Assembly: GCA_963281155.1 (NCBI GenBank) | Contig: CAUJLY010000003.1 | Coordinates: forward strand, 186,001 to 250,000 | Source of the DNA: Rhabditophanes sp. KR3021 | Lineage: Eukaryota; Nematoda; Chromadorea; Rhabditida; Alloionematidae | Direction of reading: 5' to 3' | Length of the DNA stretch: 64,000 bases | In this document: positions 50,244-60,188 of the stretch, one piece after another | How the letters are laid out: every line of letters begins with the position of its first letter | Position numbering within the stretch: the first letter of the stretch is position 1 | Program-made: the position numbers and the translations under genes | Notes under the pieces: model-generated | The model's database searches: none | What the model was told of the DNA's origin: nothing | What the model saw: the letters and a program-made list of their open reading frames with translations, nothing else

Positions 50244-51832
50244 ATATCAAAAAAGAAAGATAAGTAACGTTGAGACTGAGTGGCGCCATAGAATCTCAAA
50301 ATATTTTGGTTTATACTAAAGTTACCATCTTAAACATATATCCGTTCTAAATGCGAAAGAAACAACTTTTGTGACAATTAATTTATTAATTTACTTTCTT
50401 CTTTTATAATACTTTAGATATATTTTTGATTTCCGTACATATCAAAAAAGGTATTCTTCTTGACCAATTTCACCACTAACATATAGATATTATATTGATA
50501 ATCACATAGAAATAAATAAACATTTTATTATCAACAAAATTCCGTTATTTTAATCAAGAATATCCAATATCCAAATAACTTTTTATAATAATTTTATGCA
50601 TCTTCTCACTTCGTATTATTGTTTTGTGAAATTTAATATTTTATTATATTCTTAAAAAAATAACTGTTACTTATGATGAAAGTATCATATAATAAATAAT
50701 ATACAATTTGTTTGCGTCAACTTTTGGAAAAAAAGTTATGAATAATGATAAATGAGAGACAGGGTTTGATCAGTCGTCATCTTTGTATTAACTATATGCA
50801 TACTCTTTTTTATTTACTTTTAATTAAGTTGCATTTACCAATTAAAGTATCAAATGGTACAAAAAATTTGTGTCTATTGCAAATATATACCCTCTTTATT
50901 TTCCTTAAAACCATCTTAATTTGTTCAAACATATGTATTCACGAAATTGGAAATTTATATTTATTATATCACCACCACCAAAAAGTAATTCACTCTAATC
51001 TTCCCTTTACTTATTGTCAAACATTTTTTGTGATTTGAAAAAAGGAGGCGAGAGTTAATAATATATATATGCTACTACAAACAAATATATAAATAAAGAT
51101 ATTCATTCATCCCCAACTACTGGAAGTAGTTATCTCGGAATTAGTAAAATATATAGGACTGAGCTAAAAATATCAAAAATTGTTTTACCACTACTAAGAA
51201 GTTATTTATTTAGACATATTACTTACTTCATACTGAAATAAAGACTTACTAAACCAAAAACAAACAAAAAGTACCAAACTAACACTTAAAAAAGTAACTT
51301 TCTTCCTAATCTGGTATGCATTGTTTTTTACCAACAAACAACACCACCCTACCCCATATTCCCAACCTTTTAATTTATTATTAATAAAGTTTCCTGCCAC
51401 CAACTTTATAATCCAATTTCAACCATTCAAATAATCATTTTTTCTTATTCTAACATCAATCCAAACTTTCCCTTAAACTTATATTCACAAAACAAATGCC
51501 GCTTAGCTTATTTTTTTGTATACAAATATATTAATTCATATTTTTGGGCACTACTTTTTTGTTTAGTTATATGCACCAATAAATAAAGTATAAATAAAGT
51601 AGATAAAGAGACCATTACCATGTCAACACTCCATTTTTGGCAAATATATATGTAACTAGCTTTACTTACTATAGTAAGTTACTTTAGTTTCGAACAAAAG
51701 GAAGTCATTTAGATGTTTAATTGTTGTTTTGTTTTATGAGGTCGTGCCTTCAAATGTTACGTTATGAAACAATAGAAGTAATTAAAATTTTTAGGGTCAC
51801 TATTTTATGTCAAACACACACAACCTTCCAAC
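50244..51832. other. Intergenic, no gene seen
   Basis: 1.6 kb, strongly AT-rich. The open frames here (for example 50745-51038) are low-complexity, and I see no feature to support a gene. Confidence 0.45.
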
Positions 51833-53352
51833 ATGAAACTACTTATTTTTCTAAATGTGGTGCTTTTGATTGGGGGGACGGAGTTGTTTGGGGAGAAGAA
51901 GGTAATTTTGGAGTTTATTACCATCATAATACATCTTTTTGCTTGTAGAAAGTATTGAAACAAAAATTCAAAAGACAAATAGAATGTTTGGATAGATGTG
52001 AAAGAGTTTATGAGCGAATGGTGGGGAGGGAAGGAATTTCGATTCAATTATTGTATGAAATAATAAAAAAAAGCAAAGAATTGGATGTTAATAATTCGCG
52101 CAATATATGTTTTCAGAACATGGATTTTACAGATTGTCTCAAACATTGTGCAGGATCAGGTTCATCTTCAATTAATTGGCATGAGGAGGTGGTGGATAAA
52201 TGGACCGGACAATCAGTCTCAGCTATTCCTAGGTATATAGCCAAGAAATTTCCCTGGTTCAAGTTGTTGATGAAGAGATGTAAGAGATTTGTAAAGAAGG
52301 AAAGCCCAAATTTCTATTGTATTTCGAAGTATAGGAATTTTATGTCTGTCAAATGTTCAGAGTTTTTAAACGAAGCTGCCTTTCAGCATAAATCTATTAA
52401 GAGCGAAAAGGAGTTTATGGAATCATGCCGGTATATCCACTACCACCAAAATTGTCTTTCAAATTCGGTTAAAGAGTACTGTCCGAGAGGCAGAAAACTA
52501 TTTAACACCCACACATTACGAAAATACTTTCTCTCATTTATGGTACCGGACAACGACATGCGATTCGACGATCAATTTCTAGACAACTGCAACCTCAAAG
52601 AAACGGATTTCGACGAGGTCCTGATTGATGAAGATCAAATAACCTCCACAACCAACTCCAAATTGGCAACTCCATCACCCAAACACACAACCACCCGTCG
52701 AAGTGTGTTCCTGTCCACAGAAAGCTTCGAATTAATCCCCCCCAATTTCGTGGAACATAGTCCAGGAAGTTATTACATCCTCACCAAAAGACCTCCCAAC
52801 CACCCAACCCCAAATACTCTCCCTCCAAAGGAAGTCAATCTACCGGAAGACACTCCCCATAATCAAGTACCTACTTACCAAATCTCCGACCCCATCACTC
52901 CCATTGAATACGAAATAGGAGCACCTGCAACCATAATAAACTCACCACCCCTCACTACCCTGCCAACTCAAACTGAAGACACTAATTTGTTGCCACACAA
53001 TCGTCCTCTCCTGGGAGGGAAAGTGTACATCAAAAAAATCTTACATTTTGGCGATCTCCAAAAAGATAATGACTTCGAGATGGGTGAGGGGGAACGTTTA
53101 GTGGAGTTTATAGATGTCAAAGATAACATTGTTGACATCCAAAATCATCTCTTTGAGGATGAGGATTATATGGAAGAGGAGGACGATGGATTGGAGGGAC
53201 CTCAACAAATTGAACCCATCATTGGGTCGCCCTATTATTTTCCTTTCATAGTTTGTGTGATTGTATTTGTAGTTGGGGCTACCTTGTACATCCTTTTACT
53301 TTGTTTGCGTACAAAATGCAACAAAAATGTTAGGTGTGGAGTTGAGCTGTGA
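51833..53352 (+). CDS. Secreted/membrane cysteine-rich protein, CPG4-like
   Basis: Exons 51833-51901 and 51949-53352 (47-nt intron) encode 490 aa. A signal peptide (MKLLIFLNVVLLIGGTELFG) is followed by about 190 residues with regularly spaced cysteines: CLDRCERVYERM, ICFQNMDFTDCLKHC, KRCKRFVKKESPNFYC, VKCSEFL, SCRYIHYHQNCLSNSVKEYC. This resembles the nematode chondroitin proteoglycan 4 (CPG4) domain. A long Thr/Pro-rich linker with acidic runs (EDEDYMEEEDDG) precedes one membrane helix (PFIVCVIVFVVGATLYILLL) and a short Cys/basic tail. The linker looks like an O-glycosylated stalk. The CPG4 assignment is from cysteine spacing only. AATAAA at 53451-53456. Confidence 0.65.
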
Positions 53353-53494
53353 GGGGTTCGCTTCTTAAAAGAACTATTTTTTGTAATAGAAGAAGTATGG
53401 GAACATTTTTGCTTATTGTATATTCAAATTTTTTGATTATGTAAAGGTTTAATAAATAAATGTAACATGTATTGGGTTGTTTGTGCTTTCAAAG

Positions 53495-54121
53495 ATGAAC
53501 CAACAAGACCGTCAAACACTCCGCCAAATCCGTCATCAGCGGGAAGGAATCAAAAATGACTTAATGTCCATAGAAGTCCTTTCCACTCAAAAAACAAATC
53601 TACTCCTGGAAGTAGATGGTCTGTCTCTACGTGAACAAGAACTAGAAAAGAAGTTGGGGGTGAGGAGGCAAAAATCAGTTAATATGGAAAAGAAGATTAG
53701 ATTTTTGAAAGAACAAATGTTCAACTTGATGTCTATCGATGTAAGTGGATCTCTTTTGTGTATTTAATTGATATTTTGTGTTGAGAGTTTCGAGACAAAT
53801 GATATCGGATATTTGTTGACTGAATTGATGGATTTGAGTAAAGAGTTGTTGGAGATTTTGAAGGTTGCTACCCATACTGATCAGATCTGTGTCCAGATTG
53901 CACTAGAACAGGAGTGTGGTTTTGTCGAGCAGGCTAAGGCTCTTCTCGTATTGAGGAGGGAATTGGAGAAAGAAAGAAATGGCCTGAGAAATGAAGTGGA
54001 TGTCCACGAGACTAGGGAGGAGGTGATGAAACGAAACAAGGAGGAGATGATTCAATTGGATAGGCAAATTTGGAAAACTTGCCAAGATAGAGAACAATTA
54101 GATAATGTGTATGACTATTAG
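53495..54121 (+). CDS. Orphan short coiled-coil protein
   Basis: Exons 53495-53740 and 53786-54121 (45-nt intron) encode 193 aa, almost all helical and charged (RQIRHQREGIKNDLMSIEVL, LREQELEKKLGVRRQKSVNM, REELEK-type repeats near the end with LRRELEKERNGLRNEV). It has no membrane segment or signal peptide. Size and composition are like small centrosomal, kinetochore or trafficking tether subunits, but no motif identifies it. It starts 142 bp after the CPG4-like stop on the same strand. AATAAA at 54143-54148. Confidence 0.6.
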
Positions 54122-54308
54122 TTTATTGCAAATTTAATTTAAAATAAACTTTTATTATTTAAAAAAACAGTTTCTAATTAAAAGGCAATTAAAGGTGGTT
54201 ATTTTAGCTCTTGAACTATGTTAGGTTATTAATTGAGATTGGATGAGGTTGCGGGTTAGAATGTAGGACTGGCTTCCATTATGGCATTTAAGATAGGTAC
54301 TTTTGACA

Positions 54309-55859
54309 TCACAGATCCTTGATCATCTGCTGCAACAAGGCATTCGCCGATAAAACAGTCTTTTCATCCCCGCTCTCAGGGGTAGGTTCAGAGTCTGGGG
54401 TGTTGAAGAAAAACTTCTTTTCAGTTTGGTTGGGCTTTGTGGTGGTAAGTTTGGGTAGAGTTGGTTCTGGATTGAGTTTCCTTTTCAGGCCCTGCTTTTC
54501 TCTCTGCGCTTCTTGGAAACTTTTGGTGAACGGAACGATCTCGATATACTCTTCTTTGATCTTAATCTCCTCAATTTCCCCATCTTCAGCCACCTCGTCA
54601 ACAAGAGGCCTTAGTGACTTCAGGGTCTGCTTATCTGCCTTTGGAGCTAATTGGTAGACATTGTTATCATTGACGAGTGCCTTGCACTTCCCACCCAACT
54701 CATTCTTTTCCCAAGACCTAGTAGGTTTGTATCCGATTGGTTGTTCGTCAGCTTTAGTGAAATTAGCCGGCTTCTTCACCCAATAAGCTTCTTCACGGAC
54801 CATTTCGATGATGGGTAGGATGTTGCCGTGTGTCTTTCCAACGTTGAAGTACAAAAATTCGATGGCTTCTTTTGTTGTCAAGAAGGCATAGATGCGTCGA
54901 AACAAGTTTTTCACATTTTCCCTCAACAGAATCCAATCCTCGCCAGGTGGTTTGTTGATGAGGTCGCTGAATTTGCCTTGCCCAATCTCGACCACACAAA
55001 ATGTAAAGAGTTTTTGTGTGATACCCAAGTTTCGAAACATATCTTTGAGTCTACGCGCACAGAAGGCTGGCCTCAGTGCCCTGTGTTCAGCTCTCCTCAA
55101 GTTGGACGCTATCATCCTGTCGATTTTGTCGTACAAGTCTCTGTAGTAAGGAATCTTTTCAATATCAGCTTTAGACATAGAGTCTTTTGGTTTCTTGAAA
55201 CTCCTTGGGTCGACGTAAACAGGTGCCGATTGGAAGTCTTGGTTCTTTTGTACCTGGATTGTTTGGAGTAGATTTGCTAAAGCACCATCTGGGTCAGCGA
55301 TGATTTTGTTGAGGCTTTTGGAGGTACCTTGCTGCTTCGGCACCACTGCCTCCTCGCACCTACTACCCCCAACCTTCCCAGGGGCACTAGCTGTGCAATT
55401 GCTTCTACTTTTGTCCCGACAATTACTTCCTAACCCATTTACACTACCACCATTTCCCTGACTTCTAGATACAGGTCTTTGGACAGGCAAATGATAGGAT
55501 GAAGCAGAATTGAGTGAAGTTGTTTTGAAATTGTTCCCCCCAACTACTTCATCCTTCCCCGTCCTTTCATTCCCATTGCCCCCATCGAATGTTCTACTCT
55601 GCCTCAACAACTGCTTCTTCTCCTCTATACGTCCCCTCAACAAAATCTCACCCTCCTCAACACCAACTCCCTTCCCAAACAAAGCTTCCACGATCTTGAG
55701 GACCTTGGCTCTGTCTCTGACTTGCTTGCTTTGCTTTTTGATGTTGCGGGTCAGGTAAAGGTCTCGTTGATTGAGAAGGCGTGTGTCTTGAGTGATGACT
55801 TGGATGTCTTCGAGCATTTGTGCTTCAAGTTGACTGATGTTCAGGGGGGGTTGTTCCAT
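54309..55859 (-). CDS. CUT-domain protein without a visible homeodomain
   Basis: A single-exon gene of 516 aa. Residues about 262-328 (ALRPAFCARRLKDMFRNLGI, TQKLFTFCVVEIGQGKFSDL, INKPPGEDWILL, FRRIYAFL) follow the CUT DNA-binding domain pattern found in ONECUT, CUX and SATB proteins (helix, isoleucine-[ST]-Q-x-LF, GQGxxSDLLxxP, then LxGRE-like and aromatic residues). No WFxN homeodomain follows; instead there is an acidic linker (DGEIEEIKIKEEYIEIV) and a basic tail. The N-terminus is a coiled coil (LEAQMLEDIQVITQDTRLLN). It may be a transcription factor of the one-CUT or CUT-only class common in nematodes. The CUT match is by eye, so an unrelated helical domain is possible. Confidence 0.55.
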   Translation of the reverse strand: MEQPPLNISQLEAQMLEDIQVITQDTRLLNQRDLYLTRNIKKQSKQVRDRAKVLKIVEALFGKGVGVEEGEILLRGRIEEKKQLLRQSRTFDGGNGNERTGKDEVVGGNNFKTTSLNSASSYHLPVQRPVSRSQGNGGSVNGLGSNCRDKSRSNCTASAPGKVGGSRCEEAVVPKQQGTSKSLNKIIADPDGALANLLQTIQVQKNQDFQSAPVYVDPRSFKKPKDSMSKADIEKIPYYRDLYDKIDRMIASNLRRAEHRALRPAFCARRLKDMFRNLGITQKLFTFCVVEIGQGKFSDLINKPPGEDWILLRENVKNLFRRIYAFLTTKEAIEFLYFNVGKTHGNILPIIEMVREEAYWVKKPANFTKADEQPIGYKPTRSWEKNELGGKCKALVNDNNVYQLAPKADKQTLKSLRPLVDEVAEDGEIEEIKIKEEYIEIVPFTKSFQEAQREKQGLKRKLNPEPTLPKLTTTKPNQTEKKFFFNTPDSEPTPESGDEKTVLSANALLQQMIKDL

Positions 55860-57216
55860 TGGTAGGCTGAAAGAACTATTTACTAATATTAGGTTTAAAG
55901 GAACAATATTTAGGAGGTTTTGTTATCCAGTATCAGATGTAATGTAAGTTACCTTTCTTTTGTGATTTAGAACTCTTTTTTCTCCCAACCAATAATATAA
56001 GAAACAGTAAAAATTGGCCGCACTTAACTTGGATCCCCAATTTAAAATGTTCAAGACAACAAAACAAATATAATAAATAAAAATAAATTGTTTAATAATG
56101 TCACTAAATTGAAGTTAAAAGCTGTGTACTGCATTCCAACATCTACTTTCGAATGGAAAATGTGCATAAAATAATTGTTTTAAGACTATCTTGCGAGGAG
56201 TTTTTTGTGGTTGAAAGTAGATGAAGGGTGTCGTGTGGCGGGAAGTAATTTGAATGCTAGGGTGTAGGTGAGGAGTTGGAATTTACATTTTGGCAGGGAA
56301 AGGATTTTAAATAGGGATGGGAAATCATTTTTTGTTTATCGGTGTGGTTGTTGGTAATTTGGTGGTGTGGGAAACAAACGCTGAGGCTTTTTTGCTTGAA
56401 AACGGTAAAGTCTTCAAATTCTCCAGATGTAAAGAAGAATTTGGGGAATGGAGAAGGAGTCACTGTTGTAGCAGGTTTTAAAAGACCACAATCTTTCCGG
56501 ATTAAAATAAGAAAGTATTGGTGTGTTTGGGGTTTAGATTGATCTTTTAGTGAAAGCGACTTGTAAATGGAGTTGATTAAAGTTTATTGGCACACTCATC
56601 TTCCTGACAATCATTCTAACATATAAAATTAATTAACTTCATCTATGTAATTTAAATAAACTCTGCAAAAACATTTGTCTTGTATCTTATTAATATGTCC
56701 TTTTTTATTGTTAGCATTGAAATTAAAACTTGTTTCCTAAAACTTGATTTAATTGAAAAAGTTGTGAGTTGGCTATTAAATTAAGTTTTTTGAATTTTCA
56801 AAGAAATTGTAATGTCAAAATATGGTACGGAAGTTATTCGAAAGGTAATGCTTATCAACTGAAGTTGGTTAATATCCTGTTTATGGTTAACTGTTGAAGT
56901 GACTGTTTTCCATTAATTATCAACTTTCATCTACCTGATTCTGATTAATCTTGAAGTGGGAAAAATTGTAGTTGGAGATAATTCTTAAATGATCTTTATT
57001 TATAATCCTTTAAAATTGATAATGCTTTATCTTTTGTCAACTTTTGTGATGAACATTGGGTTATCAATTGTTAAATTTAACAAAAATATCTTATTTTGTT
57101 GATGCCATTTTTATTATAAATAAAGTTGTTTATAAATAATTTTCTAAAGATTTATTTGAGCGGCAACAATTAAATAAAGTTTTATTACTTAATAACTATT
57201 AACAACACTATAATAT
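55860..57216. other. Upstream region of the CUT gene, no gene seen
   Basis: 1.36 kb. Short open frames around 56257-56542 on both strands lack coding features. The region presumably holds the promoter of the CUT-domain gene. Confidence 0.4.
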
Positions 57217-57610
57217 TTAACAAAAGGCACAATTTCTTTCCAAATCAAGTGGATTAGAGACAGACAGGTATATTAATTGCTTTTCGCCTTGTTCAATTTG
57301 AGCTTTGGAAGTAGTTAACCAATCTTTTGAATCATAATAATCATACATATACTAATCTCTTCATGTGTATAATTTTTTGTTTCAATGGGCATAAAAGGAT
57401 CAATGTCTTCAAATCCTACTTCTACAAACAATTCTAAGGGGAACAGCTAAGTATCTCTCGCATCTTTAACTTCTTTTTGATCGGCTACTAAAAGAGTTCC
57501 TCCATTTATCCAGTCATTCTTAAGAAGTTGTTTTAAATGATGTACTAAAGACAAGTCTGATGTTTCTTCCAAACGAACACGTAGATATACAATTTTTGCC
57601 TTTATTTTCC
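57217..57610 (-). pseudogene. DAP3: Relict of DAP3 / mitochondrial ribosomal protein mS29 (C-terminal part)
   Basis: DAP3 (mS29) is a GTP-binding protein of the small mitochondrial ribosomal subunit. The minus strand reads LSLVHHLKQLLKNDWINGGT, then (after an in-frame TAG at 57449-57447) LFPLELFVEVGFEDIDPFMP and ETKNYTHEEI. A 1-nt shift near 57348 follows, then YYDSKDWLTTSKAQIEQGEK, QLIYLSVSNPLDLERNCAF and a stop at 57217. This follows the end of DAP3 block by block (LVHNLRKMMKNDW, GFDALDPFIPI, LFLSNANPSLLERHCA in human). The P-loop half is absent upstream. With a stop and a shift in 380 bp and no 5' part, it is best read as a degraded partial copy. Confidence 0.7.
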
Positions 57611-57714
57611 TTCTCTTCTTGTTGTCATTTTTATTTGTTTTGTGTGTTAGCGTCAACAAAAATTATGGCTTGGGATACGGATTATTGAACAAAAAAGTTT
57701 CTCCTTCTGTGATC

Positions 57715-58062
57715 CACCATCCCTTCAGAAAAAACGACGATTCGTGGGGTGGATGGCGTAGAATATATCGGTCATTTCATGTCTAACGCCAAGGAAAATG
57801 CTTATACATGTCTTAATATGTCCCCTAAAAAAGTTAGCTAATTATCTTAATGAGTATGTCAAAGAAGTTCCAGAAAGAAAAATTACAAAAGTCGAACTAT
57901 GTGATCCGTTTTTTGAAAGATTGTATTTGTGAGTTAATTGATCTATTCCAACATTTTTTGTGCAACTTCACAGATCTAACTCATTTTGTTATTGTCGTTG
58001 GTGACAACAACATCAAAGTGAAAGATCAGCTAAGGGATAGATTTAATAATTTGACAAGTTAA
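57715..58062 (+). pseudogene. Broken gene remnant facing away from the DAP3 relict (unidentified)
   Basis: Three overlapping frames on the plus strand read as one broken protein: VDGVEYIGHFMSNAKENAYT, then NEYVKEVPERKITKVELCDP with FFERLYL, then ELIDLFQHFLCNFTDLTHFV with GDNNIKVKDQLRDRFNNLTS and a TAA at 58060-58062. Each change of frame comes at a stop. The LxLCDPFFERL / LTHFVIVV rhythm is leucine-rich and reminds me of nematode F-box (FTH/DUF38) proteins, but that is a guess. Confidence 0.35.
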
Positions 58063-59100
58063 ACGTAGCCAAGATGGCTTCAGACCTCTCTCCTTCTGCT
58101 ACTTAATGAAAACAATTTTATAATGCGTGACACCCATATAAGTAAATAAATAAAATATTTATACACATTCTGATTCTTTTTTATTATTATTCTTTTATTC
58201 TTTTTAATTTACATGGAATTTGTAATTAATAGATGATGCCTTCTTTTTGTATGTTACAAAAAAGACATGTACATTTGTCTATACGTTTTCTTGCATAATT
58301 TACATTTTCTGATGCAAGAGCAAAAGAAGTCATAAGCATAAAGGCGAAAATAAAAGCAATAAGTTTCATGTTTTTAAATTCAAGTAAAAAAACTTATTTG
58401 TTTGATTGGAAGATTTCTTCATATAGATGTGCGTACATTTAAAGCTGGAAAATAATTTTATGTAAGAAGAACAAACTGTTTTTAGGTAAAACATGGAATT
58501 GTTTGTATATACAAGTAATAATAGATTGTTTAGAAGTACAACATATTTAGAATTCACTTTTGTTAATAAAATATAAAGAATTGTGCCAATAAAAATGGTG
58601 CCAAATATCATTTTGCCATCAAACCACATCAAATTAAAGATTCAGTAAATTTTGATTAAATCAAATTAAAGGTTCAATAAATTTTTATTAAATCAAAGTT
58701 TGCCGGAAACAATAATATATACAAAAACGCTTTATCACTATATTAGATCTTTCTACAAAAAAGCTCAAAACACTAATGTTCTAATATTAATACTAAGGTA
58801 GCATACACCGGTAGACCGGAATACAAAATATTATATAATTCATTTGTTAATTTCACAATTTGCCAGCAAATTATACTTTGATTCTTTTTTATACATTTTT
58901 TGACAGGACATGGATCCTTTTGCTTTTGTACATTTTTTTGGGATTTTCGCTTTTCTTCAATAAATGGGGAGGGTCATTTTTGGTTGACTTGCTTTGAACA
59001 AAAACTACACACCCGACCATTTAAAAAACTCTTTTAATTACGAAACTCAATTAATATATATAATGAATACATACACAAACGTCATTTCCTTATAAATTGT
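58063..59100. other. Intergenic, no gene seen apart from a short tandem repeat
   Basis: AT-rich sequence between the broken remnant and the cyclin G/I-like gene. The minus-strand frame at 58366-58632 is low-complexity and hydrophobic; I do not call it. Confidence 0.4.
58629..58692. repeat. Two-copy 32-bp imperfect tandem repeat
   Basis: A unit starting TCAAATTAAAGATTCAGTAA at 58629-58660 is repeated at 58661-58692 with about three substitutions. It lies in non-coding sequence and is probably a local duplication. Confidence 0.7.
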
Positions 59101-60142
59101 TCACAAACAAACTAAATTGGTTTGAGAGCCGAGAGTGTAAAGTATATGTAATACATCACCTCCTTCTTCAATAGACTTGTTTTGAATGAGAGGTGAGGGG
59201 GATGGTATTGGTGAGTGGAGGGCTTCTTTTGCCAATCTACGTCTTAACCTTTTCTTGCTTCTTTTGTTCACGATTCCAGTTGTTCGGAGGATGCCGTTGG
59301 GGTTGGAGTTGACCGAGGCCTGCCCACAACTCACTGGCCCATTCCATTTTTTGAGATCGTTTTGACAGAAGTTAAATGTCTTTACCATTTGTTCGCGGCA
59401 ATTCACCAGAAGTTGTTGTGGAATCTGAAAAGTTGATGTTATTAGTTTATCTCTAAACATTTCTCCCTACCTTGAACATCTTCTGAATGCCCATAGTAAC
59501 TTGGACCCAATCTTGAGACTTAATTTCCAACATCACCGAAATCAATGTCAAAGCCACGACGGAAGGTCTATGAATGGACAGAAACTTCCATTTTGAAATG
59601 ATGGAGCAGAAATTTTGGTGGATTGGGTAGGATGTGATGGCGGTTGAGATGCCGAGTAGTTTCAACATTTGGTAGAGGAAGGAGTCCGTGGTGGGGGGAG
59701 ACAAGTCCCAATCCAGGTGAGCCATGATGACGCGTTCCATCCGCACGATTTCCTTGCAACTGTAAGGAAGTTGGAGGGATTGGATGACGTAGTTGGGTTC
59801 AGTCACCACAGAACCATTCTTTTCATAATATTTAGCAGCAATAATCAAACTAGTAACAGCCAACACATTCACATACTTAGTCAGACACCTAACTTTTCCC
59901 AGGACACGATCGAAAATAGAAGTAGCCAAGGCTAAGGTGTCAATATGCAACTCCAGATGGTTGCAAGCACTGCATACCCACAAAAGTTCATTGTCACGAT
60001 CGACTGCACTTACCGCGCCATCACCTTCCAACAAAACCTTCGGATAAAGGTTGTTTTCAATAGCATCAGCTTCTCCTTCAATCAACAAGTGAAGAGCTCG
60101 AATAGTCTCTTCAGGTGGTGTGTTTTGGGGATGTAGAAGCAT
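59101..60142 (-). CDS. Cyclin G/I-like atypical cyclin
   Basis: Exons 60142-59471 and 59424-59101 (46-nt intron) encode 331 aa from the ATG at 60142. The cyclin box reads ELLWVCSACNHLELHIDTLA, LATSIFDRVLGKVRCLTKYV, VLAVTSLIIAAKYYEKN, CKEIVRMERVIMAHLDWDLS and PPTTDSFLYQMLKLLGI. The order VRMERVIxxHLDWDL with a short non-KEE segment fits the cyclin G/I group of animal cyclins (non-mitotic, stress or post-mitotic roles). The frame is open upstream of the ATG to an acceptor at about 60188 (FSDSLPHHHFFQHP), so the true start may lie in an upstream exon. The C-terminal exon is basic (RSKKRLRRRL). No PEST region is obvious. Confidence 0.75.
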
Positions 60143-60188
60143 GGGATGCTGGAAGAAATGGTGATGGGGAAGACTGTCGGAAAAGGCC

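Noticed and set aside
50745..51038. 97-codon plus-strand frame after the GRAMD1-like gene
   Set aside because: Low-complexity Leu/Ile/Tyr/His sequence in AT-rich DNA, no start context and no homology I can recognise.
58366..58632. 88-codon minus-strand hydrophobic frame
   Set aside because: Composition follows local AT bias; it contains no convincing membrane-protein pattern beyond hydrophobicity.
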